From: Leptolinea sp964404415 | GTDB taxonomy: Bacteria > Chloroflexota > Anaerolineae > Anaerolineales > Anaerolineaceae | Direction: 5' to 3' | Length of the DNA stretch: 7,221 bases | Assembly: GCA_964404415.1 (NCBI GenBank) | Contig: CAYOKC010000163.1 | Coordinates: 1-7,221 of the forward strand | In this document: piece after piece, positions 1 to 5,438 of the stretch | Position numbering within the stretch: the stretch's first letter is position 1 | How the letters are laid out: each line of letters begins with the position of its first letter | Translations under genes and position numbers: made by a program | The notes under the pieces: generated by a model | Seen by the model: only the letters and a program-made list of their open reading frames with translations | What the model was told of the DNA's origin: nothing | Database searches by the model: none

Positions 1-393
1 TCCATAAATCCGGCGATGGTTATTCAGGTTCTGGAATCCGGTGTCTTGACGAATTTGGGAACGGTAATTTCACCGGAAATAAAGGCAAAGCCGGGTGAAC
101 CCGCGCTGCGTGTGCGCCTGTATGAGGAAGACGGACCGGAGAAACAATACGAGATCTGCAAAGGTGACATCGTCCGGCTACCGTTGGCGGTCAATAAACC
201 GGCAAAATTGACCATCAAACCATTGAAACACATGGACGCGTTCCCGGGTTCGAAGAACCTGCGAGTGGTGGGCGGTGAATTAGGCGTGGTTATTGACCTT
301 CGCGGGCGTCCGTTGCCGATACCATCTGATCCCGATACCCGGCGCAAAACCTATCTGCAATGGCAAAAATCTCTGAAGGAGTGCCTCGGATGA
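1..393 (+). CDS. Glutamate mutase L (GlmL/MutL-like), C-terminal part, 5' end outside window
   Basis: The frame is open from base 1, so this is the last 130 residues of a larger protein; the ATG at 16 is internal. The visible part reads N-P-A-M-V-I-Q-V-L-E-S-G then LTNLGTVISP near its start. Later it has a GGELGVVIDLRGRPLPIP stretch and ends with a charged tail (R-R-K-T-Y-L-Q-W). This pattern matches, from memory, the C-terminus of the GlmL-like actin-fold ATPases of Chloroflexota annotated 'glutamate mutase L'. GlmL was named for being encoded with the B12-dependent glutamate mutase subunits and is thought to act as a chaperone or reactivase, but its biochemistry is poorly defined. The ATPase motifs would lie upstream and cannot be checked here. 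The stop TGA overlaps the next start (ATGA at 390-393), so the two are co-transcribed and probably translationally coupled. Confidence 0.7.
   Translation, partial: SINPAMVIQVLESGVLTNLGTVISPEIKAKPGEPALRVRLYEEDGPEKQYEICKGDIVRLPLAVNKPAKLTIKPLKHMDAFPGSKNLRVVGGELGVVIDLRGRPLPIPSDPDTRRKTYLQWQKSLKECLG
376..381 (+). promoter_or_regulatory. Ribosome binding site that fixes the start of the KOW protein at 390
   Basis: AAGGAG lies 8 bases before the ATG at 390 and within the end of the upstream gene. Its spacing is ideal for 390 and rules against the in-frame ATG at 360, which has no such site and lies before it. Confidence 0.8.
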
Positions 394-1442
394 CGTACGC
401 TCCCGTGGTTCATTATCTTCATCAGACCAACATCCGGCGTGAACGGTTGCTGGACGTACCCGGCCGTCTCCTGGTTTCGCCGGGGCAAAAAGTCACCACA
501 AATGACATTGTGGCCGAATCTGCCAATCCGACCGGCCATTTCTTCATGGATGTCCGGAAATTGTTAAAAGTGGATACCGAAACTGCCGATAAATTGATCC
601 AGCGCAAGAAAGGTGAGCGCCTGGAGAAGGGTGACATTTTGGCCGAAACCGGAGGCGCGTTTTCCCGGGTCGTCCGCGCGCCGGTGAATTGCCTGGTCAC
701 CGAGATCAACGCGGGTGTGATGATCATGGAAACCCACGGCGAACCGGTCCGGATCGAAGCCGGTTTGCCGGGTTTTGTGCGGGATTTGAATGGCGAGTTG
801 GGCGTCACCATAGAATCAGGCGGCGCGCTGATCCAGGGGGTGTGGGGAAACGGGCGGATAAACGCCGGCCCCATAGTAGTTCTCTGCGATTCACCTGACC
901 AGGAATTGACAGCCCGTCAGTTGGAAGGCAGCGCCCGCGGGTCTATTGCTGTGGCAGGGTATTGTTATACCGGTGAGGCATTTCGCCGGGCATCTGAGAT
1001 GGATTTAAACGGACTGGTCTTATCTGCCATTAATCCGGAACTTATTGAACTGGCGGACAACCTGAATTTTCCGTTGATATTGATCGAAGGGTTTGGAAAG
1101 ATCCCTTTGAATGAGACAGTTTTTAATATTTTCCGCGAATATGAGAAACGTGACGCGGGTATCCACGCGAAAAAGTGGGACCAATTCACCGGCGACAGGC
1201 CGGAAATACTGATACCATTCCAGAATCAGGCGCTGCAACCGCCGGAAGTGGACGAATTTGCCCCGGGGCAGATTGTTCATATAAAATTGCCTCCCTATTT
1301 TGGGGAAGTTGGCACGATTCTTGAACGGTATGATGGTCAGATCAACCTTCCGAACGGGCTGCGCGCACCCGCCGCGGTGCTGCGTAAACAAAACGGCGAT
1401 CGCATCACAGTTCCTCTGGCTAATCTGGAGTTGATCATCTAG
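390..1442 (+). CDS. KOW-motif protein with barrel-sandwich-like N-terminal region, function unknown
   Basis: This is a 350-aa soluble protein with no signal peptide or membrane segment. Residues about 28-125 hold three glycine-rich beta segments. The first is VSPGQKVTTNDIVAES at 29-44, the second is GERLEKGDILAET at 75-87, and the third begins RAPVNCLVTEINAG. They resemble the repeated strands of barrel-sandwich (biotinyl/lipoyl, RnfC-like) domains. Residues about 183-250 look like an alpha/beta unit (GSIAVAGYCYTGEAF, then GLVLSAINPELIELA). Residues about 291-350 carry a KOW-type motif (PGQIVHIKLPPYFGEVGTIL), the small fold known from ribosomal proteins and NusG. I recognise the architecture as a Chloroflexota hypothetical found beside GlmL-like genes, but no activity is established. 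The start at 390 rests on the AAGGAG site and the ATGA overlap; an ATG at 360 would add only ten residues. Coupling to the GlmL-like gene suggests a shared process. Confidence 0.75.
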   Translation: MTYAPVVHYLHQTNIRRERLLDVPGRLLVSPGQKVTTNDIVAESANPTGHFFMDVRKLLKVDTETADKLIQRKKGERLEKGDILAETGGAFSRVVRAPVNCLVTEINAGVMIMETHGEPVRIEAGLPGFVRDLNGELGVTIESGGALIQGVWGNGRINAGPIVVLCDSPDQELTARQLEGSARGSIAVAGYCYTGEAFRRASEMDLNGLVLSAINPELIELADNLNFPLILIEGFGKIPLNETVFNIFREYEKRDAGIHAKKWDQFTGDRPEILIPFQNQALQPPEVDEFAPGQIVHIKLPPYFGEVGTILERYDGQINLPNGLRAPAAVLRKQNGDRITVPLANLELII

Positions 1443-1461
1443 GGGTTGCCCACCCGGATAC

Positions 1462-1466
1462 AGGAG
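1462..1466 (+). promoter_or_regulatory. Ribosome binding site for the LPXTG-type protein
   Basis: AGGAG sits 8 bases before the ATG at 1475, in the 32-base gap after the KOW gene. No promoter is visible in the gap, so the gene is probably transcribed from upstream. Confidence 0.75.
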
Positions 1467-1474
1467 AAGAAACC

Positions 1475-2122
1475 ATGTCATACCCTGATAACCAAAATCA
1501 ATATCAAGATTTCGATGAATACGAAGGTGACGATCTTTCCGGCGAACGCGAAGCCAAGCCAAGCAATAAAACCTTCTTCGTATCCTTTGGTCTGATCGCG
1601 GTTATATTCGCGCTAACGCTGGCGGCGCTGGCATTCGTTGTGTTTTATGTATTGCCGCAATCCCGCGCCAAACGTGAAGCGCAGAATATCCAGATCTACG
1701 CGGCCAATACCGCCACAGCTCTGGCTGCTACTCAGCTTTCCGAAAACCTGGCTCTGGCAGCCGCCGCTACGGAAGAACCAACCGCTACCATAGCCCCGAC
1801 CTTTACCCAACTTCCAACTTACACCGCCACGCCTGAATTGCAGGAGCTCGCGATCGAACCCGCGGTGGAAGTCACACCGGAAGAGGCCCAGGGTGGAAGT
1901 GACCCGGGCGCCGGGCTTGAAGACAGCCGCACGGCTACACTGGCCGCACTGCAAACTCAGGCAGCAGCCGCCCGTTTGACCGCCATCGCGGAAGGGCGTA
2001 CCACCACCGCGTTGCCCACTACCGGTATCATGGACGGAATTGGATTCCCCGGAGCAGTTGGCCTGACCGTAGTGCTGGGACTGGTGATCGTCGCCTCACG
2101 CAAGCTGCGCTCATCCAACTAA
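1475..2122 (+). CDS. Two-transmembrane surface protein with C-terminal LPTTG sorting signal
   Basis: This 215-aa protein is not a recognised enzyme. Residues 1-32 are acidic and hydrophilic (QDFDEYEGDD). A first hydrophobic segment spans about 34-60. An Ala/Thr-rich stretch, possibly helical, covers 64-100, and a Thr/Pro/Glu-rich low-complexity region covers about 98-140. A second Ala-rich stretch at 152-172 leads to LPTTG at 180-184, a hydrophobic segment at about 190-207 and a basic tail (R-K-L-R). The last three elements in that order are the textbook cell-wall sorting signal of sortase substrates. The N-terminal segment is unusual because 32 residues precede it and the basic cluster (R64, K66, R67) follows it, so it looks more like a signal anchor than a cleavable signal peptide. 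It lies 32 bases after the KOW gene and before a terminator, so it is probably the last gene of that operon. No sortase gene is in the window. Confidence 0.75.
   Translation: MSYPDNQNQYQDFDEYEGDDLSGEREAKPSNKTFFVSFGLIAVIFALTLAALAFVVFYVLPQSRAKREAQNIQIYAANTATALAATQLSENLALAAAATEEPTATIAPTFTQLPTYTATPELQELAIEPAVEVTPEEAQGGSDPGAGLEDSRTATLAALQTQAAAARLTAIAEGRTTTALPTTGIMDGIGFPGAVGLTVVLGLVIVASRKLRSSN
2012..2110 (+). other. LPXTG-type cell-wall sorting signal (codons 180-212)
   Basis: The encoded peptide has LPTTG, then a hydrophobic helix (GAVGLTVVLGLVIVAS), then R-K-L-R three residues before the end. In sortase substrates the enzyme cuts between T and G and joins the Thr to the cell envelope. Substrate status is inferred from the pattern alone. 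Confidence 0.65.
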
Positions 2123-2141
2123 ACAATCCTTTCAACAAGAA

Positions 2142-2167
2142 AATAGCCCTGATTTTTCAGGGCTATT
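2142..2167. terminator. Bidirectional intrinsic terminator between convergent operons
   Basis: A perfect 11-bp inverted repeat (AATAGCCCTGA / TCAGGGCTATT) encloses a TTTT loop. On the - strand the hairpin is followed by TTTTCTTGTTG, a good U-rich tail, 23 bases after the phosphomutase stop. On the + strand it starts 20 bases after the stop of the LPTTG protein and is followed by a weaker T-rich stretch (GTTGATT). Flanking CAACAA (2133-2138) and TTGTTG (2166-2171) could form an alternative longer stem with an internal bulge. Confidence 0.85.
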
Positions 2168-2189
2168 GTTGATTCAACAAAAAGGATGA

Positions 2190-3650
2190 TTAGCAGATGC
2201 TTGCCGCGATCTGTTCACCAAATCCCAGTAATGCCTTGACCATTTCCTGCGACCGGCCTTCTGCGTACACACGCAGCACCGGTTCAGTTCCTGAGGGGCG
2301 GATGAGCAGCCAGGAATCATCGGCCATGATGTATTTAACGCCGTCCAGTGAGGCAACTTCTTTCACGCTCTCACCGCCGATCGAGGCGGGGGCTTCGTTG
2401 ATCAGTTTTTTGGTCATCTGGTCTTTTGCCACCGGGCGTTTCAGACGCAGGTCGGTGCGTTCATAAAATGCGGGACCAACACGTTTCAACAGGTCTTCCA
2501 CCAACTCATACAGTGTGACGCCGGAAGCGGCCACGATCTCAAGCAACAGCAACCCCATGATGATGCCGTCGCCTTCGGGGATGTGACCTTTGAAGGAAAT
2601 ACCGCCGGATTCCTCACCGCCGATAAGTACATCTTCCTGCATCATGATATCGGCAATATGGTTGAATCCGACCGGAGTTTCGTGTACTTTTAGCCCGTAC
2701 TGATTGCACAGGCGGTCGATCATGCGGGTAGTTGATACGGTGCGCACGACGGAGCCTGTCCAGCCGCGAGTATTGTGCAAATATTCAAGGGAAAGGGCCA
2801 TGATCTTGTGCGGATCAACAAAATTGCCGCGCTCATCCATGGCGCCGATGCGGTCGGCGTCACCATCGGTGGCCAGACCGAAATTCCCGAGATGGGCGCC
2901 AATGGCTCCTGCCAGCGGACTGAGGAAGCGGGCGATCGGTTCGGGGTGCACGCCGCCGAACCCGGGGTTCATTTCACCGCGGATCTCGCTGACCTCGCAG
3001 CCGGTTCCCTGCAAAATGCCCTTAATAACACCGCGACCCGCGCCGTACATGGAGTCAACCACAATACGTTGGGGCCGTTCGGCGATCTTGTCAAAATCAA
3101 TCAGGGTACGTAAATGGTCATTGTAGGAGGGAATGGGGTTAAATCGCTGTATTAGTTTCGCGTTGATAGCCTGGTCCAGATCCATCAGGTTCGGGCCGCG
3201 GCCCTGGTTTTCGTTATCGTTCAGATACACTTCCACCCGGCGGCATTGTTCGGGGAGGGCGGAACCGCCGTATGCGGATTTCAGTTTGACACCGTTGTAA
3301 CGCGGCGCGTTGTGGGATGCGGTGATCATCACCCCGCCCATGGCATTCAGATTGCGGACCGCGTACGAGATCACCGGGGTGGGCGCGTCAGATGTGGCCA
3401 GGTAGACAGTGAAGCCGTTGGCAGCCAGAACACGGGCAACTTCGGCAGCAAAACGGTCGCTGAGGAAACGGGTGTCAAACCCGACCACCAGTTTTTTGGG
3501 GTCAGGTGTTACATGGACTACCGTCCCGTTGTTCCACTGGTCAGAGGCGATGGCATCGGCAATTGCCTGGGTAACTTGCCGTAAATTGGCAAAAGTGAAG
3601 GTGTCTGAGATAACGGCGCGCCAGCCGTCGGTGCCGAAATGGATCGTCAT
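2190..3650 (-). CDS. Phosphoglucomutase/phosphomannomutase family protein (alpha-D-phosphohexomutase)
   Basis: This 486-aa cytoplasmic enzyme would interconvert a hexose 6-phosphate and 1-phosphate through a phosphoserine, feeding sugar nucleotides for glycan synthesis. All four family signatures are present in order. The catalytic serine loop TASHNAPRYNG has Ser112. The Mg-binding loop DGDADR lies at 262-267. The sugar-specificity loop GGEESGG lies at 344-350. The phosphate-binding RPSGTEP lies at 451-457. The N-terminal FGTDGWR is also typical. The serine loop has Ala where many members have Pro (TASHNP), a mild variation. Glucose, mannose or glucosamine specificity cannot be fixed by eye. 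AGGAG at 3664-3660 lies 9 bases before the ATG. The gene is 31 bases after the DUF389-SH3 gene with no convincing promoter between, so it is likely the last gene of a three-gene operon that ends at the hairpin at 2142-2167. Confidence 0.93.
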   Translation of the reverse strand: MTIHFGTDGWRAVISDTFTFANLRQVTQAIADAIASDQWNNGTVVHVTPDPKKLVVGFDTRFLSDRFAAEVARVLAANGFTVYLATSDAPTPVISYAVRNLNAMGGVMITASHNAPRYNGVKLKSAYGGSALPEQCRRVEVYLNDNENQGRGPNLMDLDQAINAKLIQRFNPIPSYNDHLRTLIDFDKIAERPQRIVVDSMYGAGRGVIKGILQGTGCEVSEIRGEMNPGFGGVHPEPIARFLSPLAGAIGAHLGNFGLATDGDADRIGAMDERGNFVDPHKIMALSLEYLHNTRGWTGSVVRTVSTTRMIDRLCNQYGLKVHETPVGFNHIADIMMQEDVLIGGEESGGISFKGHIPEGDGIIMGLLLLEIVAASGVTLYELVEDLLKRVGPAFYERTDLRLKRPVAKDQMTKKLINEAPASIGGESVKEVASLDGVKYIMADDSWLLIRPSGTEPVLRVYAEGRSQEMVKALLGFGEQIAASIC

Positions 3651-3659
3651 ATAAAGATG

Positions 3660-3664
3660 CTCCT
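3660..3664 (-). promoter_or_regulatory. Ribosome binding site for the phosphomutase
   Basis: On the - strand AGGAG is 9 bases from the ATG at 3650. It lies in an AT-rich 31-base gap and supports the chosen start. Confidence 0.75.
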
Positions 3665-3681
3665 GTAATTTTTATAAATTA

Positions 3682-4899
3682 TTACCCCGGGGTAGTGGGG
3701 GATAGCGTGGGCGTGTCTGATGGTATGGGTGTGGCCGTTATCAGCACCGATTGTAACACCCACCCGTCGATTCCGTCGGGACTTTTTACATGCACCCATA
3801 TCTTTCCATCCGCCTGGGTGGCTTCGGGCAGCAATTCCAACGGGCTGCCATTCAAGAGACTCTTGATCAGGCTGCCTTCATATCCCGGGGTTTTGCGGAT
3901 AAACGCGCCGCCGCCGGTTTCTGCTGACATCCACGCGCGTACCGGTGTGGATGTGGGAGTATAAGTCTGGGTTGGTGTATTTGTGGGCGCCGGAGTGGGT
4001 GAAATGGTGGGTGTAGCGGTTGGTGGAATCCGGGTGCGTGTAGGCGTGCGAGTGGCCGTGGGGGCGGGAGTGGCTGTGGGAATGAGTGTGGGAAGGGCTA
4101 CCTGGAAATGCCGGGCGGTTTCAACACCGCTGAACGCGACGACGGCAGCCAGCCCCACCAGAACTGCTGTTGTTCCTATGGTATATCCCAGGTTGATCAT
4201 GGGGCGCAGGCCGGTAACGGCCAGAACCGCTACCCCGATCAATACAGAAGCGGCCAGGTAAACTCCAAAAACCAGGAGTCCGTCTGGCCACAACCCTTTA
4301 CTACCGGTCATCACACCATAACCTGCCACCCCTAACGGCAGATAGAGCTCGTATACCAGAGCGATGTTGGTTACCTGAAAGCGGCTTTTCTCATTATTAC
4401 GCACGATAAACAGGGTGGTTAGAGAGGCCCCCAGAAAGAGCAGCAGGAAGTCGTACCAGGCAAAATGCGCGTGCAAATACGCGTGTTGGACGATAACATT
4501 ATCCTGCTGAAGAGCGATCAACCCGCCCAGCGCGCCGCCAATAAATACAAGAGCGGAGCCAGCCAGGGTGGAAATCATTTCACGGATAAAAAACTTCTTC
4601 GAACCGATAATCGATGCCAGAGAAAGCCCGATCACCGGTGACAGGAAAGGCGCGGTAAGCGCAGCCAGCACAAACAGTGACGGCGTATTGATCAAAGCGG
4701 CCAGACCGGTGATCAATCCGCAGATAAAGGAAAAGATCAGAAAATCAACCGAGGGGGTCAGCCGCAGGACAAGTTGTTCCAGCATGGCTACCTGTTCGTC
4801 TGTGGTATCCGGTGCGAGAAGACGCCGCTGCCTGCGCCGGCGTGCCGGGGGCAGCATGGAATCTTCTGGAGGGAGGGGTTCGCTGGTAGGAAGGCTCAT
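3682..4899 (-). CDS. DUF389-type membrane protein fused to a bacterial SH3 domain
   Basis: This 405-aa protein starts with a short cytoplasmic region containing a very basic patch (ARRRRQRR, 19-26). About seven hydrophobic segments follow between 52 and 257. The segment LFVLAALTAPFLSPVIGLSLASIIG (76-99) matches the 'APLMGPI' hallmark of DUF389, a bacterial membrane family of unknown biochemical role. Residues 271-320 are a Thr/Pro linker (PTATPAPTATRTPTRT and similar). Residues about 321-388 look like an SH3b domain, a fold often used to bind cell wall: AFIRKTPGYEGSLIKSLLNG, then WVHVKSPDGIDGWV. A second short Thr/Pro tail ends the protein with no domain after it. The start overlaps the stop of the HAD gene (ATGA, 4896-4899), so translation is probably coupled; no Shine-Dalgarno is evident. 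An envelope role linking membrane to wall is an inference from the SH3 fusion. Confidence 0.8.
   Translation of the reverse strand: MSLPTSEPLPPEDSMLPPARRRRQRRLLAPDTTDEQVAMLEQLVLRLTPSVDFLIFSFICGLITGLAALINTPSLFVLAALTAPFLSPVIGLSLASIIGSKKFFIREMISTLAGSALVFIGGALGGLIALQQDNVIVQHAYLHAHFAWYDFLLLFLGASLTTLFIVRNNEKSRFQVTNIALVYELYLPLGVAGYGVMTGSKGLWPDGLLVFGVYLAASVLIGVAVLAVTGLRPMINLGYTIGTTAVLVGLAAVVAFSGVETARHFQVALPTLIPTATPAPTATRTPTRTRIPPTATPTISPTPAPTNTPTQTYTPTSTPVRAWMSAETGGGAFIRKTPGYEGSLIKSLLNGSPLELLPEATQADGKIWVHVKSPDGIDGWVLQSVLITATPIPSDTPTLSPTTPG
3736..3939 (-). other. Bacterial SH3 (SH3b-like) domain of the DUF389 fusion
   Basis: The region encodes residues 321-388 with the usual SH3b order: IRKTPG near the start, a KSLLNGSPLELL turn, then KIWVHVKSPDGIDGWV. 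The conserved V(K)-x-x-x-G-x-x-GWV ending is clear. In this family such domains often bind peptidoglycan or peptides outside the cell. Confidence 0.7.
3940..4089 (-). repeat. Low-complexity Thr/Pro-coding linker (degenerate TPT/PTAT repeats)
   Basis: Fifty codons encode almost only T, P, A, S and R in irregular 2-4 residue units. On the + strand this appears as GTGGGTGT-like repeats. It joins the membrane domain to the SH3 domain as an extended extracytoplasmic spacer. Units are degenerate with no fixed period, so this is a coding low-complexity tract and not a DNA repeat array. Confidence 0.8.
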
Positions 4900-5366
4900 G
4901 ATCGGAGGGTTGCCACGATCCGCTGGGGATGATCCAGCAGGCTGAACGCGGAAAAAATGTCGGGCATAACAATGCGGGATGAATTCAGGGTTTCAGTACA
5001 CAACCCTTCTGGAGAGAGAATCGCGATTCCCAGAACAGCTTCGGCAAGCATGAGGGCGTCATTGGCACCCTGACCAATGGCCGCGCAGTTACGTCCACCC
5101 AATGACCGGATGTACTCCGCTTTTTGCGCGGCCTCATTTCCCGGAGTTAACCGTACCGAGGTTAACCCTAGCAATTGATCAATCTGATCCTGACGTCCGT
5201 GGGTATCCGCGGTGATCAGGTGCACGTCCAACCGGTTTAGCATGGAGGCTATCGCCCGGGGCATTCCTTCGAGCAGTGTGCCATCCAACGCCAGAGTCCC
5301 GTTCACATCCAGAACCAGGTGCACAATCTGGATATTTCCTATCCCCGGGATGGTCAGATCGATCAT
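4896..5366 (-). CDS. HAD-family hydrolase, soluble P-type ATPase-like (COG4087 type)
   Basis: This 156-aa cytoplasmic protein is the size of a cap-less HAD core. Motif I is DVNGTLALDG, with nucleophile Asp20. Motif II is ITADTHG, with Thr52. A lysine at 82 fits motif III. GQGANDALML (98-107) is motif IV, followed by LGIAILSPEG and an RIVATLR end. This order matches, from memory, the soluble 'P-type ATPase-like' HAD proteins resembling P-type ATPase phosphorylation domains. Two positions differ from ordinary phosphatases: Asn22 replaces the second Asp of DxD, and Gln99 replaces the first Asp of GDGxND. Activity may therefore be weak or specialised, and the substrate is unknown. It is the first gene of the - strand operon and overlaps the DUF389 gene by ATGA. 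A TATAAT ends 6 bases before the ATG with no room for a ribosome site, so the mRNA is probably leaderless. Confidence 0.82.
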   Translation of the reverse strand: MIDLTIPGIGNIQIVHLVLDVNGTLALDGTLLEGMPRAIASMLNRLDVHLITADTHGRQDQIDQLLGLTSVRLTPGNEAAQKAEYIRSLGGRNCAAIGQGANDALMLAEAVLGIAILSPEGLCTETLNSSRIVMPDIFSAFSLLDHPQRIVATLRS

Positions 5367-5368
5367 GT

Positions 5369-5386
5369 GGCTATTATAATATAGCC
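5369..5386. promoter_or_regulatory. Bidirectional promoter core with palindromic -10 box
   Basis: GGCTAT and ATAGCC flank a centre containing the palindrome TATTATAATA (5372-5381). It gives a perfect TATAAT on the + strand (5375-5380) and on the - strand (5378-5373). On the - strand the box ends exactly 6 bases before the HAD ATG, placing transcription start on the A of that codon. On the + strand TGGTCA (5351-5356) at an 18-base spacing is a weak -35, giving a leader of about 50 bases before the lipoprotein ATG. The - strand -35 is poor (GTTACG-like). Confidence 0.6.
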
Positions 5387-5438
5387 GCCCGCGGCGTAAC
5401 TTTTACCGATTTTGCCGCGGATGCGGAATGGTTATTAA

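Noticed and set aside
360..389. Upstream in-frame ATG at 360 for the KOW protein
   Set aside because: The ideal AAGGAG at 376-381 lies after it and 8 bases before the ATG at 390, which also forms the ATGA overlap.
2166..2180. Second inverted repeat TTGTTGA-T-TCAACAA
   Set aside because: It is AT-rich with a one-base centre, so it is a poor hairpin; it overlaps the terminator stem and is treated as part of that region.
2704..3126. Long + strand open frames opposite the phosphomutase
   Set aside because: They are antisense to a gene with all catalytic motifs intact and show no recognisable domains or ribosome sites.
3671..3676. TATAAA on the - strand before the phosphomutase as an internal promoter
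   Set aside because: No -35-like sequence at 16-18 bases, and transcription would begin inside the ribosome binding site.
3940..4261. GTGGGTGT-rich tract on the + strand that resembles a repeat array or a Gly/Val-rich gene
   Set aside because: It is the reverse of Thr/Pro codons in a real membrane protein; units are degenerate with no constant spacer, so it is neither CRISPR nor a gene.
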